NCBI RefSeq assembly: GCF_002097715.1
Contig: NZ_CP020737.1
Coordinates: 930,001 to 994,000 of the forward strand
Direction of reading: 5' to 3'
Source: Burkholderia ubonensis subsp. mesacidophila
Lineage (GTDB): Bacteria; Pseudomonadota; Gammaproteobacteria; Burkholderiales; Burkholderiaceae
DNA length: 64,000 nucleotides
The notes beneath the pieces were generated by a model, which ran no database searches, was not told where the DNA came from, and saw only the letters and a list, made by a program, of their open reading frames with translations. Every line of letters begins with the position of its first letter. Position 1 is the first letter of the stretch. The position numbers and the translations under genes were made by a program. This document shows, piece after piece, positions 1 to 7,890 of the stretch.

Positions 1-128
1 ATGACCTGACCGAGGACGGCGACACTTATGTCGTGACGTCGATGCGTGGCGCCACAGCGCCGCTTCCGCTTGCGGTCGAATATCGTGGCGAGCTTCTTGA
101 GGTCACCGATAGCGGGCGGCTGCGATGA
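1..128 (+). CDS. C-terminal end of an unidentified protein (partial)
   Basis: An open frame enters from the left edge (first full codon at base 3) and runs 41 codons to a TGA at 126-128. That stop overlaps the ATG of the next gene in an ATGA junction, which is typical of translationally coupled genes in one operon. The visible tail is mildly acidic and shows no motif I recognise. Its position suggests a polysaccharide-locus gene, but the product cannot be named from 41 residues. Confidence 0.6.
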   Translation, partial: DLTEDGDTYVVTSMRGATAPLPLAVEYRGELLEVTDSGRLR

Positions 129-1246
129 AAGTCATGGTCATAATGGGCACGCGGCCCGAAGTGATCAAGCTGGCGCCCGTCGTCGCGGCATTGCGTGGCA
201 ACGTCGATGTAGTCGTCTGCACGAGCGGCCAGCACCGGGAGATGCTGGCCCAGGCGCTTGCCTATTTCGGCATCGAACCGGACGTCGGCGTTGATACGAT
301 GAGCCCTGGGCAGTCGTTGAACGTCCTGTCGGCACGCATCCTGACCGAGATGGATGGCGTTCTCGCGCGAGAGAAGCCGGACTGGGTGCTTGTACAAGGG
401 GATACGACGACTGCGCTGTGTGCCGGCCTCGCTGCATTTCATCGCGGTATCGCGGTCGGTCACGTCGAAGCGGGGCTTCGAACCGGCGATCTTTCCAGCC
501 CATTTCCCGAAGAGGCCAACCGCAGCTTGCTGGGGCGGATCGCGACCCGCCACTTTGCCCCGACCGAATCCGCCCGCCGGAACCTGCTGCGCGAGGGGAT
601 CGACGACGCGTCCGTCGTTGTGACCGGTAATACGGTCGTGGATGCGATTGCACTGGCGAAACATGAATGGCTCGATGCGCCCGCATCCCTCCATTTGCCT
701 GAGTCGTGCGATGTGACGCGACCATTCGTTCTGGTGACTTGTCACCGTCGTGAGAACTTCGGCGATACCCTGTTGGGCATCTGCCAGGTTCTGCGGCGCT
801 TGTGCGAACGTTACACGCAGTACCAATGGATTTTCCCGGTTCATCTTAATCCTTCGATTCGGGAGCCCGTCATGCGCGAGCTGGCGGGGGTGCGGAATCT
901 CGCATTGATTGAGCCCGTCGACTATCCGTCCAGCCTTTATCTGATCAGCCGCAGCGCGCTTGTCATCAGCGATTCCGGTGGTATCCAGGAAGAGGCGCCG
1001 AGCTTTGGTGTTCCGGTGGTCGTGATGCGCAATCACACCGAGCGAGGGGAGGGCGTCGAAGCAGGATTCGCCACGTTGGCCGGACAGGCTGCCGATCGGA
1101 TCGAGGCGGCAGCGTCGTCGTGGCTCGATGACGCGGCACGACGCGGGACGCTGCGCAATCGCCCGAACCCGTATGGAGACGGCCGGGCGTCGCAGCGTAT
1201 CGTCGCGAGCCTGCTTGGCCAGCCACAGGAGGTGTCTGGTGGCTGA
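125..1246 (+). CDS. wecB: UDP-N-acetylglucosamine 2-epimerase (non-hydrolysing)
   Basis: Predicted to interconvert UDP-GlcNAc and UDP-ManNAc in the cytoplasm for polysaccharide synthesis. The 373 residues match the usual length of the non-hydrolysing family. Family motifs are clear: GTRPEVIKLAP near the N-terminus, SGQHREML, VQGDTTT, GHVEAGLRTGD followed by PEEANR, CHRRENFG, and DSGGIQEEAPSFG with an NHTERGEG segment near the C-terminus. The ATG overlaps the upstream stop, and the next gene begins before this one ends, so it belongs to a tightly coupled operon. No wecC-like UDP-ManNAc dehydrogenase is visible, so ManNAc itself, or a derivative made elsewhere, would be the product. The family call is secure; the in vivo sugar is inferred. 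Confidence 0.9.
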   Translation: MKVMVIMGTRPEVIKLAPVVAALRGNVDVVVCTSGQHREMLAQALAYFGIEPDVGVDTMSPGQSLNVLSARILTEMDGVLAREKPDWVLVQGDTTTALCAGLAAFHRGIAVGHVEAGLRTGDLSSPFPEEANRSLLGRIATRHFAPTESARRNLLREGIDDASVVVTGNTVVDAIALAKHEWLDAPASLHLPESCDVTRPFVLVTCHRRENFGDTLLGICQVLRRLCERYTQYQWIFPVHLNPSIREPVMRELAGVRNLALIEPVDYPSSLYLISRSALVISDSGGIQEEAPSFGVPVVVMRNHTERGEGVEAGFATLAGQAADRIEAAASSWLDDAARRGTLRNRPNPYGDGRASQRIVASLLGQPQEVSGG

Positions 1247-2480
1247 AGTGAAAGGGTGGCCTGGCTCGCGTGGCGATTGCGTGCTTTTTTCGACAGCCGA
1301 CTGGGACGAGCCATACTGGACGAACAAGCAGCATACCGCGCGAGTGCTCGCGAAGAGTGGCTGGCGCGTGCTGTATGTTGAGAGCGTAGGCTTGCGCTCG
1401 CCAAAGCTCACAAGCGGCAAGGACTGGGGGCGCATCTGGCGCCGTCTGTGGCAAGGCGTGCGCTCCAATTTCGTTGCGCCGCCGCAGCGGGAGTCCAATG
1501 TCTGGGTGCTTTCGCCGCTGATGATTCCGGCAAAGCACCATTGGCCGTTGGTGCGTCGCTTCAACCAGACGTTGCTGCGGTGGAGCATCGCCCGGTTTGC
1601 GCGCCGGCGCTCGTTTCAGCAGCCGATTGTTTGGACTTACCACCCATTCATGCTCGATGCCGTTCGAGATCTGGAAAGCGGCGCACTCGTCTATCACTGC
1701 GTGGACGATCTCGCTGCTATTCCGGGGGTGGATGTCCCGGCCTTCCGCAGCGCGCAGCAAGACCTGCTCAAGCAGTGCGATTCGGTATTCACAACGGCTG
1801 TCGCGTTGCGAGACCAGTGCTTGCCATTTAATCCGAATACGCACTTCTTCTCCAACGTTGTCGATGCCGACCATTTCGGGAGAGCGTTGGAGCCCGGACC
1901 ATTGCCACGCGCCGTGGCCGACATTTCCGGCGTGAGGCTCGTGTACCACGGTGTCTTGTCCGATTTCAAGGTCGATTTCCCGCTTGTTCTGGCCGCCGCG
2001 CGTGCACGGCCGGATTGGCAATGGATCTTCATCGGAGAGGAGCGGGAAGGGCAGCGCAGCGAACTGATCACACAACTTAAGCGATTGCCGAACGTGCATT
2101 TCCTGGGGTATCGGCGCTATGAAGAGTTGCCCGACTACCTGCGAGGCATGGACGTCGGGTTGCTGCCGACCCTGCTGAACGACTACACGCGTTCGATGTT
2201 CCCGATGAAGTTTTTTGAGTATTTGGCAGCAGGGTTGCCGGTAGTTTCGACCCCGCTGGATTTTACCCGTGAGCGGCTGGATGGACTGGACGTCGGCGAC
2301 ACGCCCGAGCGCTTCGTGGAGGCGATCGAGCGGCAATTGCAACGCGGCAAACTGACGCCGGCAGAGGCGCGGGCCGGCGTGGGCGACAATACTTGGGAAG
2401 CCCGAACCGTTAAAATGCTGAATCACGTGTGGCGGCAGGCCGGCCGGGAGCGGCCGCAACCGGTTGCTTCCGAACATTAA
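1239..2480 (+). CDS. Glycosyltransferase, GT4/GT1-like
   Basis: Predicted cytoplasmic GT-B glycosyltransferase of the surface-polysaccharide locus. I place the start at GTG 1239, because a perfect AGGAGG at 1227-1232 sits six bases upstream. It overlaps wecB by 8 bases and gives 413 residues. Typical features are a WTYHPFMLD segment, a VYHCVDDL segment (this HCVDD pattern is common in a GT4 subgroup), a second-domain start near residue 220 (VYHGVLSDFKVDF), and the donor-site segment MKFFEYLAAGLPVVSTPL. Donor and acceptor sugars cannot be read from sequence. It lies in the same operon as wecB and the GT at 2494. Confidence 0.8.
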   Translation: MAEVKGWPGSRGDCVLFSTADWDEPYWTNKQHTARVLAKSGWRVLYVESVGLRSPKLTSGKDWGRIWRRLWQGVRSNFVAPPQRESNVWVLSPLMIPAKHHWPLVRRFNQTLLRWSIARFARRRSFQQPIVWTYHPFMLDAVRDLESGALVYHCVDDLAAIPGVDVPAFRSAQQDLLKQCDSVFTTAVALRDQCLPFNPNTHFFSNVVDADHFGRALEPGPLPRAVADISGVRLVYHGVLSDFKVDFPLVLAAARARPDWQWIFIGEEREGQRSELITQLKRLPNVHFLGYRRYEELPDYLRGMDVGLLPTLLNDYTRSMFPMKFFEYLAAGLPVVSTPLDFTRERLDGLDVGDTPERFVEAIERQLQRGKLTPAEARAGVGDNTWEARTVKMLNHVWRQAGRERPQPVASEH

Positions 2481-2493
2481 ACTGGAGTGTTGA

Positions 2494-3462
2494 ATGAGCG
2501 ATTCGCGTGTCTTGATCACGACCTATCCCGCGGCATTTCTGCATCGCGGCGGTGGAGAGCTTGAACTGGTAGATCTGCTGGCGAATCTGCGGCAACTTGG
2601 CGTTCGCGCGGATCTTTACGGCCCGGGCTGCCAGCCGCTCAATCGGTACGATGTCGTCCTGCATTACTCGGTTGTGCCGACGGGTATGGAATTCGTCCGC
2701 GAAGTGAAAGCGGCCGGCAAGAAGCTGGTCCTGATGCCTGCAGTATGGTGGTCGAAAGCGCCGGCGCAGGGCGAGAAGGACTCGGTCGCGGCGTTCTTCG
2801 ACCTCGCCGACGTGGTTGTATTCAAGTCGAAATCTGAGTACGCGAACGTTGCGCAGCACGTTTCGCTAGACGAAGCGAAAGTGGCGTACTGCCGGTGGGG
2901 CGTCGATTCGTGTTTCGAGGAGCTGGTCGACGGGCAGTTGTTCAAGGATACCTACAAGCTCGACGAATACCTGCTGTCGGTTGGGATCATCGAAGAACGC
3001 AAGAATCAATTGGCGGCAATCCACGCGCTGCGTGACTCGAAGATTCCCCTCGTGTTCGTCGGGGACTATCGTGACCGTGCTTACTACGAAGCATGCGTGA
3101 GGGCGGCTCCATCGCACTTCAAATTCTTGCCGTATATACAGCCGAAGTCGGAGATTTTGCGGTCGGCCTTGCGAGGCTGTAAGGCGTTCATTGAAGTTTC
3201 GCTCGAACCCGCCGGCTTCTCTGCGTTTGAAGCTGCGCTGGCGCGCGTGCCGATGGTTCTCTCAGAGGGGCCGTGGACGCAGGAGCATTTCGGTGAACTG
3301 GCGCATCAGGTCGATCCAATGTCGCCGGCTTCGATTCAGGCGGGGGTCAAGGCTGCTCTCGAGACACCGGTCTCGCCGCAACTGCAGCGCAACGTCCACA
3401 ACCAGTACCTGATGCCGCAATGCCTCGAGCCTCTGGTTCGCGTGCTGCGCGTGCGAGCCTGA
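2494..3462 (+). CDS. Glycosyltransferase, GT4-like (paralogue of the 6880 gene)
   Basis: A 322-residue GT-B type protein starting at ATG 2494 with GGAG upstream (2483-2486). The N-terminus has a VLITTYPAAFLHRGGGE segment with the glycine-rich acceptor-side loop. The C-terminal half carries VGIIEERKNQ, the usual start of a GT4 nucleotide-sugar domain, and EPAGFSAFEAALARVP, which fits the E-x7-E donor-binding region. The gene at 6880 has the same order of motifs (LIGSYPWSF, PGGGE, NIEPRKNQ, ETPSIAALEAAA), so the two look like diverged copies. Substrate is unknown. Confidence 0.75.
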   Translation: MSDSRVLITTYPAAFLHRGGGELELVDLLANLRQLGVRADLYGPGCQPLNRYDVVLHYSVVPTGMEFVREVKAAGKKLVLMPAVWWSKAPAQGEKDSVAAFFDLADVVVFKSKSEYANVAQHVSLDEAKVAYCRWGVDSCFEELVDGQLFKDTYKLDEYLLSVGIIEERKNQLAAIHALRDSKIPLVFVGDYRDRAYYEACVRAAPSHFKFLPYIQPKSEILRSALRGCKAFIEVSLEPAGFSAFEAALARVPMVLSEGPWTQEHFGELAHQVDPMSPASIQAGVKAALETPVSPQLQRNVHNQYLMPQCLEPLVRVLRVRA

Positions 3463-3510
3463 GCCAATTCGATACTCATTGCGACACGTTGAGTGGTCCT
3501 TTGGAAATAT

Positions 3511-4665
3511 ATGAGCGAACATACAGTACCGCGAACCTTCAACTTCCATGCTGATCGCAAGCTGGAAAGCGAAGTCATCGTGAAGAAAGATGCCCTCCGC
3601 CATCTGGATACGATGGGGATTTTCGACCATATCCGAAAGGAGTCGAAACACCTGTTGGTAACCGACAAAAATGTGGAGAAACTTTACCTGCGTCGCGTGC
3701 TGGAATGTATCGAGCGTTCGGGCCGTTCGGTACGTACGTTGGTCGTTCCCGCAAGCGAAGGATCGAAGAGCTTCAAGTGGTACTCGCAACTGGTCGAGAA
3801 GGCACTCGATTACGGTTTCGACAAATATTCGGTGATCTTCAGTCTCGGCGGTGGGGTGGTGAACAACCTCGCGGGTTTCTTGGCTTCGACGCTTTACCGT
3901 GGTATCGGTCTTGTGCATTTCCCGACCAGTCTGCTGTCGCAGGTCGACGCGGCCATCGATTTCAAGCAGGCGATCAATTACGACCACGGCAAGAACCTGA
4001 TCGGGAGCTATTACCCGGCCTCCAAGATTGTGGTCGACCCGCTGGTGTTGCGTACGCTGGACGTTCGTCTCATTCGGGACGGGCTGGCCGAGGCGATCAA
4101 GCACGCGATTTGCCAGGATACGAAATTCCTCGATTACATCTGTTCGAACAGCGAGCATCTCGTCGATCCGGACTTCCTATCCGAGGTCGTGACGAAATCG
4201 ATCGAACTGAAACTCGAGGTGATGAGCGGCGATCTTGATTCGGATTACGATGAAACGCTGAAGCAATACGGCCATGCGATCGGTCATGCGGTCGAGCACC
4301 TCTCGGAGGGGGAGGTGTACCACGGCGAGGCGATCTCGATCGGCATGTGTGTTTCCGCGGAAGTCGCGCTACTGCTTGGACTGTCGGACGAGGAAACCGT
4401 TGCGATGCACTACGACGTGTTTAGCAGAGTTGGTCTGCCGACGACAGTGCCCGAAGCATTTTCGCTGTCCGATCTGTGGGAAAAGATTCGCTACGACAAG
4501 CACTTCCTCAGTGGAAAGGCCTACATGGGCCTTGTGCGTACGGCAGGCGTCATGGCGCCGACCAACAACGGGAACTTCGGGCATTACATCGAGCAATCGG
4601 TCATATTTGAGGCGATCGAAAGGAACCGTCGCCAAGGACAGCGCGACGCCCTGCGGGTCAGTTGA
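3511..4665 (+). CDS. Sugar-phosphate cyclase, dehydroquinate-synthase superfamily (not AroB)
   Basis: 384 residues from ATG 3511; a GTG at 3493 is possible but has no ribosome site. NAD-binding SLGGGVVNN lies at residues 111-119. The metal ligands of the superfamily are all present: E194 in GLAEAIKHA, H255 in YGHAIGHAVE, H271 in YHGEAIS. However, the segment that reads SSVGGKTGVN in housekeeping dehydroquinate synthases is AAIDFKQAIN here (147-156), before the conserved GKN at 160-162. That is reminiscent of 2-deoxy-scyllo-inosose-type cyclases. It probably cyclises a sugar phosphate to a carbocycle for the polysaccharide, with the dehydrogenase at 6004 as a possible partner. The superfamily is certain; the substrate is inferred. 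Confidence 0.75.
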   Translation: MSEHTVPRTFNFHADRKLESEVIVKKDALRHLDTMGIFDHIRKESKHLLVTDKNVEKLYLRRVLECIERSGRSVRTLVVPASEGSKSFKWYSQLVEKALDYGFDKYSVIFSLGGGVVNNLAGFLASTLYRGIGLVHFPTSLLSQVDAAIDFKQAINYDHGKNLIGSYYPASKIVVDPLVLRTLDVRLIRDGLAEAIKHAICQDTKFLDYICSNSEHLVDPDFLSEVVTKSIELKLEVMSGDLDSDYDETLKQYGHAIGHAVEHLSEGEVYHGEAISIGMCVSAEVALLLGLSDEETVAMHYDVFSRVGLPTTVPEAFSLSDLWEKIRYDKHFLSGKAYMGLVRTAGVMAPTNNGNFGHYIEQSVIFEAIERNRRQGQRDALRVS

Positions 4666-4691
4666 TCGGAGCGTAGCGGGGTTTGTGGCGG

Positions 4692-4711
4692 GCAGCCTCA
4701 TCTGAGGCTGC
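4692..4711. repeat. Perfect inverted repeat downstream of the cyclase gene
   Basis: GCAGCCTCA (4692-4700), a two-base gap, then TGAGGCTGC (4703-4711). No T-run follows, so alone it is not a standard terminator. With the stronger hairpin at 4747 it suggests an RNA processing or attenuation zone between two blocks of the locus. Confidence 0.6.
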
Positions 4712-4746
4712 ATGGCTCACGAATACTCGTGTTGGCTGTTTGTTTG

Positions 4747-4784
4747 CACCGCCGCTCATGTCGAGCGGCGGTGTCTGTTTATTT
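4747..4784 (+). terminator. Intrinsic terminator-like hairpin inside the O-antigen locus
   Basis: CACCGCCGCT (4747-4756) pairs perfectly with AGCGGCGGTG (4764-4773) across a seven-base loop. It is followed by a T-rich stretch, TCTGTTTATTTT. This fits a rho-independent terminator just before the start at 4799 and would divide the locus into two transcripts unless readthrough or antitermination occurs. Confidence 0.7.
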
Positions 4785-4798
4785 TGAGATTGAAGTTC

Positions 4799-6004
4799 AT
4801 GCGCCACCGTTTATTCTTCGACGTGACCGAACTGGCCGGGTTTGACAAAGGGACCGGCATCCAGCGTGTCACGCGTGCGTTGCTTCATGCGTTGAGGCAA
4901 AAAACGCCTGCGGACTGGAAGGTCATTCCGGTGCGAGGGGACGGGGCAAAGGGCCATTTCGTAACTGCCACCGCACTAGCCGAGCGTCAACTGGCGGGGA
5001 ATCTCGATCCGTCTGTTGAAATTGCGATCGAACCGGCGAAGGGCGATATTTTTCTCAGCGTTGATCTTGCGTACAACATCACGCCTTCGCTGCGTCAGGA
5101 ACTCGTCCGATTCCGTGCGCATGGAGTCGGCGTGTATTTCGTTGTGTACGACCTCATTCCGTTGATGTATCCGGAGTGGTTCGAAGGAACCAACGCGTGG
5201 TTCGAAGGGAACGACTATCTCAAGCTATTCGATTTCTGGTTTGAGTGCGTCAGAGAGGAAAGCGACGGCATGATTTGCATCTCCGACGCCGTACGTAAGG
5301 ACGTCATCTCATGGTTGGAGCGGTTTCCTCCGACGCGACGAGATCAGCCCAAGCTTGAGTATTTCCATCTCGGTTCGGACATCACTGAGAGTCTCCCTTC
5401 GCACGGATTGCCCACCAACGCACAGGACGTCCTGGCGCAGCTCAAATCGTCGACGACCTTTCTCATGGTCGGCACGCTGGAGCCGAGAAAGGGGCATGAA
5501 CTGGCACTCGATGCAATCGAGAAGCTGTGGGCCGACGGACGAGACGTGAAGCTTGTGTTCGTCGGCAGGGCTGGCTGGAAGGTCGAACATCTGACAGAAC
5601 GCATAAAGCGGCATCCGAACTTGAACAGGCGGCTGTTCTGGCTGGATGGCATTAGCGACGAGTACCTGCGACAGGTCTACATGGCGTCGTCCGCCCTGTT
5701 CGCGCTTTCGTTGGCAGAGGGCTTTGGCCTGCCGCTCGTCGAAGCGGCGCATTTCAAGCTGCCTCTGATCGTTCGCGACATCCCGGTATTTCGGGAAATC
5801 TGCCGCAACGCAGCAACCTACTTTTCTGGCGAGTCGAGCGAGGACCTGAAGGCCTTGCTTGTCGAGTGGCTTGCCAAGCGGAATTCGGGGCAATGTCTGT
5901 TGCCTGACGGCATGGAGGTGCTTTCCTGGCCGGACTCCGCCCAGCAACTGATGGCGGCCGTCGGCAGAATGCGAGACACTGAATCTTTCTGGAGTGTTGA
6001 CTAA
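4799..6004 (+). CDS. Glycosyltransferase, GT4 with TGIxRV-type N-terminus
   Basis: 401 residues from ATG 4799. An upstream frame extension to 4712 would cross the terminator hairpin and lacks the family N-terminus, so I reject it. The N-terminus LFFDVTELAG then GTGIQRVTRALL is shared in pattern with the genes at 7887, 10944, 12056 and 16375. Other motifs are VVYDLIPLMYPEWF, ICISDAVRKD, VGTLEPRKGH and SLAEGFGLPLVEAA (donor site). It is a cytoplasmic glycosyltransferase; the sugar is unknown. The stop TAA shares one base with the next ATG. Confidence 0.8.
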   Translation: MRHRLFFDVTELAGFDKGTGIQRVTRALLHALRQKTPADWKVIPVRGDGAKGHFVTATALAERQLAGNLDPSVEIAIEPAKGDIFLSVDLAYNITPSLRQELVRFRAHGVGVYFVVYDLIPLMYPEWFEGTNAWFEGNDYLKLFDFWFECVREESDGMICISDAVRKDVISWLERFPPTRRDQPKLEYFHLGSDITESLPSHGLPTNAQDVLAQLKSSTTFLMVGTLEPRKGHELALDAIEKLWADGRDVKLVFVGRAGWKVEHLTERIKRHPNLNRRLFWLDGISDEYLRQVYMASSALFALSLAEGFGLPLVEAAHFKLPLIVRDIPVFREICRNAATYFSGESSEDLKALLVEWLAKRNSGQCLLPDGMEVLSWPDSAQQLMAAVGRMRDTESFWSVD

Positions 6005-6756
6005 TGCGCAAGCGCGTCATCGTAACCGGGGCAAGTCGTGGCATCGGTCGTGCAATCGCCGAGGTGCTGGCACTCAAGCAATACGACCTCGATCTCATGG
6101 TCAGCAGCGAGGTGTCGGCTGACGAGCTGCGGCGAGCTGATTTCGTGAAAGAATCGGGGGCGAGCGTTTTCGCGGTTGACCTAGCGAGCAGCCAAGAGAT
6201 CGATCAGTTTGTGGCCGGTTGGCAGGAGCCGCTTTGGGGTATTGTGAACAATGCCGGCATTTGCAAGACGTTTGGCATTCTTGATAAAGGTGACGATCCG
6301 TTAAAGGAGGTGCTGAGCACCAATCTGACTGGTCCGTATCTTCTGACAAGAGGGTTGCTGCCGCATTTGAGCCGCCCTGGCCGGATCGTCAACATTGCCT
6401 CGCAACTCGGTCAGGAAGGGCGGGCAGGGTATTCGGCCTACTGCGCGTCCAAATTTGGGCTGATTGGCATGACGAAATGCTGGGCGAAGGAGCTTGGGGC
6501 GGAGGGCGTGACGGTCAATGCGGTCTGTCCCGGTTGGGTCGGTACGGAGATGTCGTTCAAGGATGTCGATCGTATGGCTGCCGAACTTGATATGGACTCG
6601 GAGCAGTTCTACAGGGATACGTGTGCCCCACTCGAATTGAAGCGCTTCAATACCCCAATTGAAGTGGCTAACCTGGTCGCGTTTCTATTGTCGGACGATG
6701 CATCGGGCGTGACGGGGCGAGATTGGTTGATGCATACGATTTGGAATCAGCAGTAG
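6004..6756 (+). CDS. Short-chain dehydrogenase/reductase
   Basis: Classical 250-residue SDR: cofactor loop TGASRGIGRA at residues 8-17, NNAG, and the catalytic Ser (NIASQLG) and Tyr-x3-Lys (YSAYCASK). The PGWVGTEM segment is usual after the active site. It resembles FabG-like 3-oxoacyl reductases, but its place between glycosyltransferases argues for a role on a sugar or cyclitol. The cyclase at 3511 is an attractive source of a ketone substrate. The family call is firm; the substrate is speculative. Confidence 0.8.
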   Translation: MRKRVIVTGASRGIGRAIAEVLALKQYDLDLMVSSEVSADELRRADFVKESGASVFAVDLASSQEIDQFVAGWQEPLWGIVNNAGICKTFGILDKGDDPLKEVLSTNLTGPYLLTRGLLPHLSRPGRIVNIASQLGQEGRAGYSAYCASKFGLIGMTKCWAKELGAEGVTVNAVCPGWVGTEMSFKDVDRMAAELDMDSEQFYRDTCAPLELKRFNTPIEVANLVAFLLSDDASGVTGRDWLMHTIWNQQ

Positions 6757-6879
6757 ATTGTCTTTCGCATCGTGCCGGTGGCTCTGATGCATGACGGATA
6801 CTTTGCGGCGCGGATATCCGTCCCGAGTCATAGTGACGAGAGCATATTGCTCGATTGTTAGGAAATCTATCTGTAGCGA

Positions 6880-7890
6880 GTGGGAATCTTGAGAATTCTG
6901 ATCGGAAGCTATCCTTGGTCCTTTGATTGTCCCGGTGGCGGGGAACGCCAGCTATGTGCCTATTACGAGCACCTGCGTGCGCTCGGCGTTTCGGTCAATC
7001 TTTTCGACCAATGGAAGCCGGAATTTCGAAAGCACGATGTATTTCACTTTTTTTCGGTGATGCCGGGGTCGTTTCAGCTGTGTGAGCACGCAAAGAAACA
7101 AGGGTTGCGGCTCGTGATCAGCCCGAACCTTTGGGTTACCGAAGAGACGAAATATTGGTATCCGCACGACGAGATTAAGCGACTCCTGGCAATTGCTGAT
7201 CGCGTGGTCGTCAATTCGAAATTGGAGGCCGAGAGCCTTGCGCGTGTTTACGAGTTGCCGCTTGAGCGCTTTTCGGTCGTCTACAACGGTGTCGAGGATC
7301 TTTTCCTGGGATCGGCTGATGGCCGCGATTTCAGATCTCGATATGGTCTCGAGAATCAGCGCTATCTGCTGAACGTGGCGAACATCGAGCCGCGGAAGAA
7401 CCAGCTTCGACTTATCGAAGCGGTTAAGCGGTTTCCGGATTTGAAGCTTGTTGTCATTGGATTGGCTCGTGATGAAGCTTATCGCGACGAATGCTTCAGG
7501 CTCGCGGGCGATCAACTTATATTTGCTGGCGAACTGCCGTATGGATCACCTCTGTTGCATTCTGCATATGCAGGTTGCGAGGCGTTCGTAATGCCCAGCA
7601 CGCTTGAGACCCCCAGTATTGCGGCGCTTGAAGCCGCGGCAACCGGCGCGAAGATTGTGATCACAAATGTCGGGTCTACTACCGAGTATTTTGATGATCA
7701 GGCCGAGTACGTTGCTCCGGACTCCACTCAGTCAATTGCAGAGGCTATCGATCGGGCACTTCAATCGAGCGGCAGTTTCGAGCTCAAGAACCGAATTGGA
7801 CAACGCTTTACGTGGCGAGCAATCGCGAATGATCTTCGCGAAGTCTATCGGAGCGAAATTGATATTGCGGGGCGCACGCGGGCGTCATGA
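6880..7890 (+). CDS. Glycosyltransferase, GT4 (paralogue of the 2494 gene)
   Basis: A GT-B glycosyltransferase of about 336 residues. The start is uncertain: GTG 6880 or TTG 6889, neither with a good ribosome site. Motifs are LIGSYPWSF, PGGGERQL, SPNLWVTEE, NVANIEPRKNQ (start of the second domain) and PSTLETPSIAALEAAATG (donor site). It is preceded by 123 bases with no gene. It ends in an ATGA overlap with the next gene, so the two are likely translated together. Confidence 0.75.
   Translation: MGILRILIGSYPWSFDCPGGGERQLCAYYEHLRALGVSVNLFDQWKPEFRKHDVFHFFSVMPGSFQLCEHAKKQGLRLVISPNLWVTEETKYWYPHDEIKRLLAIADRVVVNSKLEAESLARVYELPLERFSVVYNGVEDLFLGSADGRDFRSRYGLENQRYLLNVANIEPRKNQLRLIEAVKRFPDLKLVVIGLARDEAYRDECFRLAGDQLIFAGELPYGSPLLHSAYAGCEAFVMPSTLETPSIAALEAAATGAKIVITNVGSTTEYFDDQAEYVAPDSTQSIAEAIDRALQSSGSFELKNRIGQRFTWRAIANDLREVYRSEIDIAGRTRAS

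Noticed and set aside
26..1588. 520-codon open frame on the minus strand
   Set aside because: It is antisense to wecB and the following glycosyltransferase, both of which have clear family motifs; GC-rich codon bias produces such frames.
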